DNA from: Streptomyces sp. CB01580
Lineage (GTDB): Bacteria; Actinomycetota; Actinomycetes; Streptomycetales; Streptomycetaceae
NCBI RefSeq assembly: GCF_001905795.1
Contig: NZ_LIXJ01000002.1
Coordinates: forward strand, 62,001-126,000
DNA length: 64,000 nucleotides
Reading direction: 5' to 3'
The position numbers and the translations under genes were made by a program. The notes under the pieces were generated by a model. That model had not been told where the DNA came from. It saw only the letters and a program-made list of their open reading frames with translations, and did not search any database. Positions 36,161-44,245 of this stretch are shown one piece after another. How positions within the stretch are numbered: position 1 is the stretch's first letter; each line of letters opens with the position of its first letter.

Positions 36161-36996
36161 GGGGTGCCCTTTCGTAGCTCGTGAATCAGGTCCACGGAAG
36201 CTGTCTGTGACAGAGATACGGCCTGCAACTGATGGTAGGCCCTCACCAGCGGCAACACGGACGGCAGTTCGCGGTCCAGATGTCCCTGTGTCTGTGACTC
36301 GACGTAGGAGACCACGGATCGGTCCTGAAGGGTCAGCAGGTTCACCAGCCGGTCGAAGGGGCGACGCTCGCCAAGGCTGTAAGGGGCAAGCTGGAGCATG
36401 GTGTTCGGCTGCGCGGCGAAGTCGATCAGGTGTTGCAACTGTGCGTCCATGACTGCGGGGCTGCCGATAGGTCTGTGGATGCAGCTTTCGTCCAGCACCG
36501 CGACCACCAAGGGCGGCAAGGTGCGTACCAGCGCCGTTTGTCGCTCCATGAGGAACGACACCCGTTCATCCGCCTGTTCACGTGTGATGGCACCCAACTC
36601 AACGGCGCTGTCGGCCAGGGCTTGGGCGTACTCGCGCGTCTGAAGCGGGCCAGGTATCAGGCCCGACTCAAAGAGCTTGATCTCCGCCGCCCGGCCCTCA
36701 AGCCCGACGTACTCAGGAAAACCTTGAAGCAGCACACCGTGCCGGATCTCACGCCAGGCGCGTTCGAATGTGTCGGCCGTTCCTTCGATTCCGAACGCGG
36801 CATCAACGGCGGTCGCGAACTTGCGGGTTGGCGACTTACGCCTATTTTCAACTCCCGAGACATGCCGCCCGGAATACCCGATTCGCTCACCGAGGTCGTC
36901 CTGCCTCCAGCCGCGCTCCTCCCGTGAGCTGCGTAACCGTGCGCCAAAGGCTGCTTCCGGGCTCGCCTCCGGGTTTAGCTCATTGCGGTTTACCAA
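36157..36996 (-). CDS. WhiJ-like XRE-family regulator with DUF5753 domain
   Basis: A 279-residue protein. The helix-turn-helix is at about 15-70 (FGARLRSSREERGWRQDDLGERIGYSGRHVSGVENRRKSPT). A DUF5753 domain follows, containing the typical ESGLIPGPLQTREYA and QLQHLIDFAAQPNTMLQLAP blocks. It resembles the developmental regulator family around whiJ. The start is TTG 36996, with AGGGAGG five bases upstream; the longer frame to 37134 lacks a ribosome site. It is divergent from two small genes. Which genes it controls is unknown. Confidence 0.9.
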   Translation of the reverse strand: MVNRNELNPEASPEAAFGARLRSSREERGWRQDDLGERIGYSGRHVSGVENRRKSPTRKFATAVDAAFGIEGTADTFERAWREIRHGVLLQGFPEYVGLEGRAAEIKLFESGLIPGPLQTREYAQALADSAVELGAITREQADERVSFLMERQTALVRTLPPLVVAVLDESCIHRPIGSPAVMDAQLQHLIDFAAQPNTMLQLAPYSLGERRPFDRLVNLLTLQDRSVVSYVESQTQGHLDRELPSVLPLVRAYHQLQAVSLSQTASVDLIHELRKGTP

Positions 36997-37088
36997 TGTG
37001 CCCTCCCTGAACGGGACGTTGAATACCTGCTCACTGTAGGCCGATGCTGAGCGCTCCCGTAGTGGAAGCGCTACAGAGAGGAGCGGTC

Positions 37089-37352
37089 GTGCCTGCAAAG
37101 AGCGGCCCCCCGAGCAGCGGACAGGAACCCCCACAACTCCCGGCCCTCGGCACGCTCATGGTGGATACCTCGCATGGTGTGCGGGTGGGGGAGTTCCGTG
37201 GAACCGCCGGCCCGTACTGGTCGTTGCGGCCGGTCGGTGGCGGCGCCGAGTGGGAAGCCGAGCCCGCCCGCGTCCGCCCCGCCGACCCGATAGAGCGACT
37301 GCGCGCCGAGATCACCCGCGCCAATCGTCGCAGCCGTGGCGAACTGCTGTGA
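37089..37352 (+). CDS. Small conserved hypothetical protein
   Basis: An 87-residue soluble protein, Pro-rich at the start, then a compact core (LGTLMVDTSHGVRVGEFRGT, WSLRPVGGGAEWEAEP) and an Arg-rich end. The GTG at 37089 has GAGAGGAG six bases upstream; the frame is also open from ATG 37044. Its stop overlaps the next gene's GTG (GTGA). No known domain is recognised. Its place beside a WhiJ-like regulator suggests involvement in the same pathway; that is inference. Confidence 0.65.
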   Translation: MPAKSGPPSSGQEPPQLPALGTLMVDTSHGVRVGEFRGTAGPYWSLRPVGGGAEWEAEPARVRPADPIERLRAEITRANRRSRGELL

Positions 37353-37777
37353 CAGCGCCGGTCCTTGCAGAGGTGTACGCGGGTGACGCGCGGACGACCG
37401 TCCATCTCGGGGGAGCGCTCGTCGCGTCCCCGCGGCTCGCCCTCCGTTGGCTGCGAGGCCAGGCCGAACGACTGGCGAACGGACTGGACCCGGACCCCGG
37501 CGCCCCGTGGATTCCCCGAGCAGCATTACGAGCGGTGCCCCCGGCCGAACGCGACGCACCGGCCGAGCTGCGCGCCTGGGCCGCCGACGACAAGTGCCGG
37601 GGCGAGGCGCTTGACCGGATCGCCTCGGGAGGCGAGTTCGAGTTCGTCGTTCGGGACGGGGCGTGTTGGTACAGGCTCACGGCCCGCCCCTTGCTCATAC
37701 CGGATTTCACCCGAAAGGCGGACGCGTTGATCAACGTGCAGTCCCTCATCGCCCCGCCCGGCTGCCCCATGTCGTGA
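37349..37777 (+). CDS. Small conserved hypothetical protein
   Basis: A 142-residue protein, coupled to the preceding gene by a GTGA overlap. Recognisable features are only an ordinary mixed alpha/beta pattern (EVYAGDARTTVHLGGALVAS, RGEALDRIASGGEFEFVV) and a C-terminal ADALINVQSLIAPPG. No domain identified. The Streptomyces-like codon use and tight coupling support it as real. Confidence 0.65.
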   Translation: MTAPVLAEVYAGDARTTVHLGGALVASPRLALRWLRGQAERLANGLDPDPGAPWIPRAALRAVPPAERDAPAELRAWAADDKCRGEALDRIASGGEFEFVVRDGACWYRLTARPLLIPDFTRKADALINVQSLIAPPGCPMS

Positions 37778-37894
37778 AGACGGCATGTCGTGAAGACGGC
37801 GGCAGTCGGGTGCGCTCCGCCCCGTAGGCGTAGCCCGAAGACCGTAGAGAGAAGATCGGCGCCCGCCGACCACCGACAGAAGATCAGGAAAGCC

Positions 37895-38500
37895 GTGGCA
37901 TTGCTGACCCCGTTCGTTGCTTTGCGTAGTGACGAACTGACCGTTTCCGTATCGGAGTTGAAGGTCGATTTCGCTGCGCGCGGACCCCAACTCGCCTATC
38001 GGAAGCCTCGCCAGGGCGACCGGGACCATCACGGAAACCTGTGGGTTCGCATGTCGGAGTCCCCGGTGGGGCGCCCTGTGTACGCCTCCATGCATACAAG
38101 TCGGCAACGCCGTTGCATGGAACGCCTGTTGTGCCAGGTCTGCGGCGAACCGGCCGACCGAAACGAACAGGGATGGCTGTTCCTCGACTGGCGACGCCCG
38201 GACTCGCCGCGGACCTGGCCCGAGAGGTCCATCACCTCCATGCCGCCCCTGTGCGTCGAGCACGCCCGCGTGTCCGTACGGCAGTGCCCGTTCCTCCGCC
38301 GTGCCGAGTACGCCGTACTGCGCGTACGCAAGCCCCAGCTCTACGGCGTCTCGGGCACCCTCTACCAACTCGCCGACACTGGATGGCACACCTCCGAGAA
38401 CGACGTACTCTCCCCGTACAGCAGCCCCCGTCTCCCCGGCATGCTCGCCTCCCGCCTCCACCGCCAGCTGCGCGGCGTGATGGTCGTCGACCTGCCGTAG
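37895..38500 (+). CDS. Hypothetical protein with Cys pairs, next to the CRISPR array
   Basis: A 201-residue protein with CQVCGEPADRN near residue 80 and a lone CVEHAR about 40 residues later, which could form a zinc site. It is rich in Arg and aromatic residues. I chose the GTG at 37895, preceded by AGGA at five bases; the frame is open to ATG 37790, but that extension is Arg-rich and overlaps no conserved feature. The protein looks like small island or phage-derived genes, but I do not recognise a family. The CRISPR leader begins about 130 bases after its stop. Confidence 0.6.
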   Translation: MALLTPFVALRSDELTVSVSELKVDFAARGPQLAYRKPRQGDRDHHGNLWVRMSESPVGRPVYASMHTSRQRRCMERLLCQVCGEPADRNEQGWLFLDWRRPDSPRTWPERSITSMPPLCVEHARVSVRQCPFLRRAEYAVLRVRKPQLYGVSGTLYQLADTGWHTSENDVLSPYSSPRLPGMLASRLHRQLRGVMVVDLP

Positions 38501-38735
38501 CCCCCGCATCGCCTCCGTCGGCGGTGGGGACCTCCCAAGGCTCCGGACCGCTCACGACTGCGCTGGCAGTTGCCGAGTAGTCTCCATGACGCTTGGCCGC
38601 TTTGCCGCATGAGCTTCGTGCAAGCTGAAGGAGTGACGAATCGGTGGGACAGATGGGTTTTTGGTCGCAATGTCGCGATTCAAGGAAGTGAGTAAAATCG
38701 GCCGTCCCGCCACCTAAACTGGCAGGTCAGGAACT
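38501..38735 (+). promoter_or_regulatory. Probable CRISPR leader region
   Basis: The last 100 or so bases before the first repeat are less GC-rich than the surroundings and contain TTTTTGG (38660s) and GAGTAAAATCGG (about 38690). Leader on this side agrees with the degenerate repeat being at the far end. The left part (38501-38600) holds no gene. Confidence 0.55.
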
Positions 38736-39069
38736 GTGCTCCCCGCGCGTGCGGGGATGGTCCCGCCGCTGCCTGCCTCTCTTCGGGAATCTCGGTGTGC
38801 TCCCCGCGCGTGCGGGGATGGTCCCTTTGCAACCATAGTGAAGGGTAGTGAAGGGTTGTGCTCCCCGCGCGTGCGGGGATGGTCCCTGGGCCCAGTTACG
38901 GCCCGCGTCATCCTCCGAGTGCTCCCCGCGCGTGCGGGGATGGTCCCCCGCCCGACCCGGTCCCCGTCACCTGCCAGTCGTGCTCCCCGCGCGTGCGGGG
39001 ATGGTCCCTCCACCGTCAGCTTCTTCTCCGGGCTGCCTGGGTGCTCCCCGCGCGTGCGGGGATGGTCCT
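38736..39069 (+). CRISPR. Type I-E-like CRISPR array, 6 repeats and 5 spacers
   Basis: 29-nt repeats begin at 38736, 38797, 38858, 38919, 38980 and 39041 with a strict 61-nt period, so all five spacers are 32 nt. The repeat begins GTGCTCCCCG and ends GGGATGGTCCC, with an internal palindrome (CCCCGC...GCGGGG) typical of type I-E. Repeats 1-5 are identical; the last ends in T instead of C, marking the leader-distal end on the right. No cas gene lies in the window. Spacer 2 contains an internal near-duplication (AGTGAAGGGT twice). Confidence 0.97.
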
Positions 39070-39143
39070 TTGAATCTCGGCGTCTACGAGAACCACCACC
39101 GACGTTCAGTCACGGAACGAGCCCGCGGAAAAGGAGTGTCCCA

Positions 39144-39947
39144 ATGTGCCCAAGCTGGGGAGCGTCGAGCACCTGGGCGTTGATCTCCGTGAACCCTGCC
39201 CCGCGGCATGGGTGGAACAAGTCCAAGGTCAGCAGGCTGGAGAACGGCAGGCAGACTCCGACGCCCGATGATCTGCGCAAGTGGGCGAACGCAACCGGCC
39301 GGCCCGAGGCGTACGACGAGCTGCTCGCACGCCTCCGGGGCTTCGAGTCCCACATCCGGTCATGGCGGCGGCAGCTTGCCTCAGGGCACAAGCCCGTCCA
39401 GGACACCCACCTGTGCGCTCATGCCGACGCCTCCGTCTTCCGTGGCTGGGAATGCTCCATGATCTTCGGGATTCTCCAGACACCGGACTACGCCCGGTCG
39501 ATCTTCACGAGGTACGCAGAACTGCAGAGGTCGCCACGTGACACCGAGGGAGCGGTCCGGTCCCGCATGATGCGGCAACAGGCGCTGTACGACTCCTCGA
39601 AGCGATTTCACCTCATCCTGTGGGAAGCCGCCCTGCATGCCCTCGTCTGCCCGCCATCCGTGCTCGCCGCCCAGCTCGACCGCCTCGCCGGAGCCATCGG
39701 CCTCGACACGGTGCAGCTGGGGATCATCCCTCTGTCCGCCCCCCTCAGGATCCCCCCGGCCACCGCCTTCTGGATCTACGACGACCGCGAGGTGGTCGTC
39801 GAGAACTGGCACGCGGAGCTGTGGATCGACGACGAATCCAGCGTGGACACCTACCTGCGGACCTGGAAGACACTTCGAGAATCCGCCATGTACGGCGCTG
39901 ACGCGCAGAACCTCGTCAGTGCGGCTCGCCGGGCGTTGAACTCATGA
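39144..39947 (+). pseudogene. XRE/DUF5753 regulator with broken N-terminal HTH
   Basis: From about residue 24 onward the 267-residue frame is a good WhiJ-like regulator (GWNKSKVSRLENGRQTPTPD, then DUF5753 with FGILQTPDYARSIF and QLDRLAGAIGLDTVQLGIIP). The residues before it do not look like the first HTH helices. The +2 frame at 39146 reads PKLGSVEHLGVDLRE, the normal family N-terminus, and stops making sense just before the point where the main frame picks up. So roughly 12 codons plus one or two bases appear lost. The ribosome site AAAGGAG is intact. It could still be translated, but without a complete DNA-binding domain. Confidence 0.7.
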
Positions 39948-39997
39948 TGAGGCTCCCCGGGCGCCGGGCAGACGGGGTGTCGCCGCAGCGGGAGCCC

Positions 39998-40771
39998 TCA
40001 CCCTCGCAGCGACTTCCCGAACCCCGCCGCCAGGGGCATCCGCAGGCCCAGTGGCGGTGGGGCCGCGAGGGCGTCGGCGACGGGGCGGGCGTAGGGGTGG
40101 CCGAGGAGCGAGCCGCGGATGAAGTTCGTGGCCAGGGCCGTGACTTCGGCGCGGTGCTGGCGCAGGGAGTGGCCGTCGGAGTGGACCTCGAAGCGGCAGG
40201 TGTCGCGGTTGGTCTTCTTCGCGCGTGCGGCCAGGTGGAAGGAGAGTTCGGGGTCGGTACGGGCGTCGTTCGTGCCGTGGACGAGCAGGACCCGTCGGCC
40301 GAGCAGGTGCTTGACCGGTTCTGGTTCCGGATTCGGTTCGTCCGTCGTGTTCGGGGGGAGCCAGGGGGCCATCGCCAGAACGGAGTTGACCGCCGTGTGG
40401 CCGCCCGCGCGGAGGGCGGCCCGGCCGCCCATTCCGTGGCCGGCGAGGCAGACGGGGACGTCGCCGTAGCGGCGTACGACTTCGTCCGCCGCCCATTCGG
40501 CGTCCGCCGCGAGCCGGGCGTCGGTCGTGTTCCAGCCGCGGCAGCGGTAGTGGACCACGTGGACGGCGAGGCCGTCCGTGCGGCCGGCGCGGGCCAGGGT
40601 CCGGGCCAGGGGGAGCTGGAAGGCGTACGAGAAGAGGGAAGGGCGGCGGTGCGAGGCGGGTTCGCCGTCCGGGAGCAGCAGGACCACGCCGCTGACCGCG
40701 GTCGGTGCTCCGGCCGTGCCGACGGCCCGTCCCAGTCTCGCGGCGGGTAGGGGGAGCGCGCGCTGTGCCAT
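39998..40771 (-). CDS. Alpha/beta-hydrolase-fold protein lacking the usual nucleophile
   Basis: A 257-residue protein. It shows the fold's strand order: VVLLLPDGE near the start, VHVVHYRCRGWN, the nucleophile-elbow position LAGHGMGG, VLLVHGTNDART with the acid loop, and a late His in HSDGHSLRQH. The elbow reads G-H-G-M-G-G instead of G-H-S-M-G-G, so the catalytic Ser is replaced by Gly. It is either a non-hydrolytic member or uses another residue. It is divergent from adenosine deaminase, sharing that intergenic region and its regulon box. Confidence 0.8.
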   Translation of the reverse strand: MAQRALPLPAARLGRAVGTAGAPTAVSGVVLLLPDGEPASHRRPSLFSYAFQLPLARTLARAGRTDGLAVHVVHYRCRGWNTTDARLAADAEWAADEVVRRYGDVPVCLAGHGMGGRAALRAGGHTAVNSVLAMAPWLPPNTTDEPNPEPEPVKHLLGRRVLLVHGTNDARTDPELSFHLAARAKKTNRDTCRFEVHSDGHSLRQHRAEVTALATNFIRGSLLGHPYARPVADALAAPPPLGLRMPLAAGFGKSLRG

Positions 40772-40846
40772 GACAGAACAGTGTCAGAAGGACGGGTGTA
40801 CTCCACCCGTCTTCGCGGTCACTGTTACGTATCGACGAGCGACATT

Positions 40847-40858
40847 CTACGCGCGTAG
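40847..40858. promoter_or_regulatory. Nucleoside-regulon box before adenosine deaminase
   Basis: Perfect CTACGCGCGTAG, 16 bases before the add ATG. That close, it must overlap the transcription start or leader. It is 75 bases from the divergent hydrolase start. Confidence 0.85.
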
Positions 40859-40874
40859 GAGCTAGAGTGCCCGA

Positions 40875-42029
40875 ATGATGAGTCCCACCCCGCACGTGCC
40901 CGGCCGGGATCAGATCCGGCGTGCCCCCAAGGTCCTTCTCCACGATCACCTCGACGGTGGTCTGCGCCCCGGAACGATCGTCGATCTCGCCCTCGCGAGC
41001 GGATACGCCGGACTGCCCGAGACCGAGCCGGACAAGCTCGGCGTCTGGTTCCGCGAGGCGGCGGACTCCGGGTCGCTGGAACGCTACCTGGAGACGTTCG
41101 CGCACACCTGCGCCGTCATGCAGACCCGCGAGGCGCTGGTCCGGGTGGCCGCCGAGTGCGCCGAGGACCTCGCCGCGGACGGTGTGGTGTACGCCGAGGT
41201 GCGGTACGCCCCCGAGCAGCACCTGGAGGCCGGTCTGACGCTCGAAGAGGTCGTCGAGGCGGTCAACGAGGGGTTCCGCGAGGGCGAGCGGCGCGCTCGC
41301 CGGGACGGCCACCGCATCCGCGTCGGCGCGCTCCTCACCGCGATGCGGCACGCCGCCCGCTCCCTGGAGATCGCCGAACTCGCCAACCGCTACCGCGACC
41401 AGGGCGTCGTCGGCTTCGACATCGCGGGAGCCGAGGCGGGCTTCCCGCCCACCCGGCACCTCGACGCGTTCGAGTACCTCAAGCGCGAGAACAACCACTT
41501 CACCATCCACGCGGGCGAGGCGTTCGGTCTGCCGTCGATCTGGCAGGCCATCCAGTGGTGCGGCGCCGACCGGCTCGGCCACGGCGTCCGCATCATCGAC
41601 GACATCCAGGTCGCCGAGGACGGCAGTGTGACGCTCGGCCGCCTCGCCTCGTACGTACGGGACAAGCGCATCCCGCTGGAGCTGTGCCCGACCTCCAACC
41701 TCCAGACCGGGGCCGCCGCCTCGTACGCCGAGCACCCCATCGGGCTGCTCCGGAAGCTTCATTTCCGTGCCACCGTGAACACGGACAACCGGCTGATGAG
41801 CGGCACGACCATGAGCCATGAATTCGAGAAGCTGAGCGAGGTCTTCGGATACACGCTCGACGACATGCAATGGTTTTCCGTCAACGCGATGAAGTCCGCG
41901 TTCATTCCTTTTGATGAACGTCTGGCGATGATCAATGATGTGATCAAGCCCGGCTACGCCGAGCTCAAGTCGGAGTGGCTTTTCCAGCAGACCGCCGCGA
42001 CCAGCGCTTCTTCCTCTCCGGGGGAGTGA
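40875..42029 (+). CDS. add: Adenosine deaminase
   Basis: A 384-residue zinc enzyme that converts adenosine and deoxyadenosine to inosine and deoxyinosine. Metal and catalytic residues are all visible: H23 and H25 in [10 protein letters not shown]212 and E215 in IHAGEA, H236 in LGHGVRI, D304 in [10 protein letters not shown]. Length is normal for bacterial ADA. Two adjacent ATGs (40875, 40878) could start it. Its product is the substrate of the purine nucleoside phosphorylase at 59253, under the same box. Confidence 0.95.
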   Translation: MMSPTPHVPGRDQIRRAPKVLLHDHLDGGLRPGTIVDLALASGYAGLPETEPDKLGVWFREAADSGSLERYLETFAHTCAVMQTREALVRVAAECAEDLAADGVVYAEVRYAPEQHLEAGLTLEEVVEAVNEGFREGERRARRDGHRIRVGALLTAMRHAARSLEIAELANRYRDQGVVGFDIAGAEAGFPPTRHLDAFEYLKRENNHFTIHAGEAFGLPSIWQAIQWCGADRLGHGVRIIDDIQVAEDGSVTLGRLASYVRDKRIPLELCPTSNLQTGAAASYAEHPIGLLRKLHFRATVNTDNRLMSGTTMSHEFEKLSEVFGYTLDDMQWFSVNAMKSAFIPFDERLAMINDVIKPGYAELKSEWLFQQTAATSASSSPGE

Positions 42030-42041
42030 TATACGCGGTTT

Positions 42042-42090
42042 CGAAGACGGCCGGTCCGTGCGGGCGCGCGGAATTCACCGGCCGTTTTCG
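42042..42090 (+). terminator. Terminator after add
   Basis: Arms ACGGCCGGT (42047-42055) and complement (42077-42085) are extended by CGAA/TTCG outside and followed by TTTTCG-type sequence within 5 bases. Confidence 0.7.
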
Positions 42091-42187
42091 CTGCGCGGGA
42101 TGTTTGCGGGAGGGGTGGCGAGCTGACTACTTTTCAGAACTGCTCGTCCAGAGTCGCTCAGTCCCCCTCCCCAAGGATGAACTCCCC

Positions 42188-42502
42188 ATGAAGCATTCTG
42201 CTGCCAGGACCCTCGGTGTCGCCGCGCTCGGTGCCGCTTTCGCCGCCGTCACCGCGGGGACCGCCTCCGCCGCAGTGCTGCCGACCGACGCCGCGGCCAC
42301 CGCGCTTCCGGTCGCCGGTTCCGCTCTCGGTGCCGCCGCCAAGCCCGGACCGGTCGAGGAGACCGCCACCAAGCTCCTCGGCACCGGCCAGCAGAAGCTC
42401 GTCGGCGATGTCACCACCCCGGTCAAGGGCCTCCTCGGCGGCCTGCCGGCGGGTGGCGCGAAGACCGGCGGCCTCTCGACCGGCGGCATCCCGCTCGGCT
42501 GA
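42188..42502 (+). CDS. Small secreted Ala/Gly-rich protein
   Basis: A 104-residue protein: Sec signal (TLGVAALGAAFAAVTAGTASA, cleavage near ASA-AV), then an Ala/Pro/Gly/Thr-rich mature chain of about 75 residues with no Cys. AAGGA lies 10 bases before the ATG. No domain recognised. A similar kind of small exported protein is at 48526, but clear homology is not visible. Confidence 0.75.
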   Translation: MKHSAARTLGVAALGAAFAAVTAGTASAAVLPTDAAATALPVAGSALGAAAKPGPVEETATKLLGTGQQKLVGDVTTPVKGLLGGLPAGGAKTGGLSTGGIPLG

Positions 42503-42529
42503 TCCCGTAACGGGCACGTGTGGCACACG

Positions 42530-42571
42530 CCTGTGGGGCGGGCTTCCGGATTCGGCTGCCCGCCCCACAGG
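42530..42571. terminator. Terminator after small secreted protein gene
   Basis: Perfect 14-bp arms CCTGTGGGGCGGGC (42530-42543) and complement (42558-42571), 14-nt loop, between convergent genes. Confidence 0.8.
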
Positions 42572-42654
42572 TGTGTCGTGTCAAAGGCGTGTCGTTCGTG
42601 TCGTGCGTACCGTCCCGGGTGCCGCCGCCTGTACTGCGGAGTCCTGCTACGGGG

Positions 42655-42858
42655 TCACCAGGCAGTGGCCGACGACTCCTCCTCGGAGGGGAACAGCACC
42701 CACAGCGCCAGGTACAGCAGGAACTGCGGCCCCGGCAGCAGACAGGACAGCAGGAAGATCACCCGCATGGTTCCCGCGGAGGTGCCGAAGCGCCGTGCCA
42801 GCGCAGCGCACACTCCGCCGATCATGCGTCCGTCTCGGGGGCGGGCAAGTGCGGCCAT
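42655..42858 (-). CDS. PspC-domain membrane protein
   Basis: A 67-residue protein matching PspC: RPRDGRMIGGVCAALARRFG, then a hydrophobic helix MRVIFLLSCLLPGPQFLLYLALWVLF. PspC proteins are small envelope-stress membrane proteins. The ATG at 42858 has AAGGAG six bases upstream; a longer frame to 42942 has none. It stands between the AfsQ-side envelope genes. Confidence 0.88.
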   Translation of the reverse strand: MAALARPRDGRMIGGVCAALARRFGTSAGTMRVIFLLSCLLPGPQFLLYLALWVLFPSEEESSATAW

Positions 42859-42951
42859 GGTGGGCTCCTTCGCGAACCGTTGGTGGGGAGCAGTTCCGTC
42901 GTGCTCCCGATGCGTCCATCGTCGCTCGGCGAACGGGGGCAAAACGTCGCT

Positions 42952-43500
42952 CTACGGTGCCATTCCGACCCTGGGAATCGTCGGGGTCGAGCCCTGAGTC
43001 GTCTCGTCCGCCGTGCGCGTAACGGGCTTCGTCCGCCGCCGCTTCCTGCGTCGCAGCCGCGCCCGGCACATGGGCACCACCAGCAGGTGGGCGAGCGCCA
43101 CGCCGATGGTGTTCAGCAGCAGCGAGTCCACGTCGACCCGCTGTCCGGGCACCCCGGTCTGCGCCAGCTCGATGCCCAGCGAGATCAGTGCTCCGGCGGC
43201 GACCGTACGGGCCATCGAGGCCCACGGGGAGACGAACAGCCGGCCCCCGGCCATGGGCAGCAGGACGCCGAGCGGGGCGAGCAGCAGCAGCCCCTCGCCG
43301 ATCCGGCGGGCGGCCTCGACCGGGCCGAGGGAGAGGTCGGCTCTGATGCCGGCGAGTGGTCGCAGATTCGAAGCGGTCATCCACGGCACATCGAGCGGAC
43401 GCAGGGTCAGCCACGCGACGAACAGCAGATGCGCGAGGAGGAGAACGATCCCGGCCGCGCGGAAACGGATGACAGTCTGGCTGTCCGAACCTTGACGCAC
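42952..43500 (-). CDS. VanZ-like membrane protein
   Basis: A 182-residue protein with about four to five membrane segments. VanZ pattern: VAWLTLRPLDVPW, then NLRPLAGIRAD, LLAPLGVLLPMAGG, ISLGIELAQTGVPGQRVDVDSLLLNTIGVALAH. VanZ proteins are associated with low-level teicoplanin resistance in some bacteria, but most actinobacterial members have no known role. The C-terminus is a basic, Arg/Lys-rich tail. Confidence 0.88.
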   Translation of the reverse strand: MRQGSDSQTVIRFRAAGIVLLLAHLLFVAWLTLRPLDVPWMTASNLRPLAGIRADLSLGPVEAARRIGEGLLLLAPLGVLLPMAGGRLFVSPWASMARTVAAGALISLGIELAQTGVPGQRVDVDSLLLNTIGVALAHLLVVPMCRARLRRRKRRRTKPVTRTADETTQGSTPTIPRVGMAP

Positions 43501-43546
43501 GCCCCCCTAGACGCGTCGGGCGGTGGGATCGGTTCCGGGCCCCGGC

Positions 43547-44245
43547 TCAGTCGCCCGTCCCCGTCCCCGCTCCCGCGTCGGTGTCCGTCTCCGTACTCGC
43601 GCCCGTGCCCTGGCCCTGACCCTGGCCGGTGCCCGCGTCCGTGGGGGCCGTCAGCGGCGTCTCCGTCTGCGGCCTGGCCTTCGTCTCCGCGGTGCAGAGG
43701 TAGCCGCGCGCCGGGTACTTCCCGGGGCCGCCCAGGACCACCGTGCCGTTCGGCGCGAGCGTCGTGCTCTCCGCGAACGTGCACACGATCTGTGCGAGTG
43801 CCTCGGTCGGCAGGTCCTCCGGCTGTTCGCCCAGCCGCAGCGTGCCTTGGGGGTCGCCGACGCGCGCCGCGCCTATCCGCAGCTTCTCCGGGACGGCCGT
43901 GGTGAACCCGGCCCGTCGCTCGTCGTCGGACGGTCTGCGCCGCAACTCCTCCAGGAGCGCCCGCGCGACGCGGGTCCGGTCCGTGGTCGCCTCGTCGACC
44001 TGGACGGTGCGGTCCACCGTGGCCAGCTGCGAGGAGCAGACCAGATGGATCTGCATGGGTATGCCTTGGAGGGCCTGCGCGGTCACGTCCTGCGCGGGTA
44101 TCGAGCACGGGACGCGGGACGGCGCGGGACCGGCGTCCACCGGCACGGACGTGGTCCTGATCCCGCAGCCCGCGGCCAGCACGGCCGTGAGCGCGGCCCC
44201 GGCCAGCGCCGCCCCCGAACGGCGTGCACGGTGGTTGCTGCCCAT
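43547..44245 (-). CDS. GerMN-like/AfsQ-cluster lipoprotein
   Basis: A 232-residue lipoprotein: lipobox at Cys 27 (LTAVLAAGCG), a globular domain with LLEELRRRPSDDERRAGFTTAVPEKLRIG typical of the GerMN-like proteins beside actinobacterial histidine kinases, and a low-complexity Gly/Thr/Glu tail. The start ATG overlaps the stop of the sensor kinase gene by one base (TGATG), so it is the third gene of the afsQ operon and may tune signal perception by AfsQ2; that is inference. Confidence 0.82.
   Translation of the reverse strand: MGSNHRARRSGAALAGAALTAVLAAGCGIRTTSVPVDAGPAPSRVPCSIPAQDVTAQALQGIPMQIHLVCSSQLATVDRTVQVDEATTDRTRVARALLEELRRRPSDDERRAGFTTAVPEKLRIGAARVGDPQGTLRLGEQPEDLPTEALAQIVCTFAESTTLAPNGTVVLGGPGKYPARGYLCTAETKARPQTETPLTAPTDAGTGQGQGQGTGASTETDTDAGAGTGTGD

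Noticed and set aside
38714..39013. Open frames translating to repeated SPHARGA/ACGDGP peptides
   Set aside because: They are translations of the CRISPR repeats, not proteins.
38736..39143. In-frame upstream extension of the XRE regulator through the CRISPR array
   Set aside because: The frame is open only because the repeats lack stops in it; the ribosome site lies after the array.
35945..39950. Integrated element with attachment sites around the accessory island
   Set aside because: I found no integrase, tRNA gene or flanking direct repeat; island status rests on gene content only.
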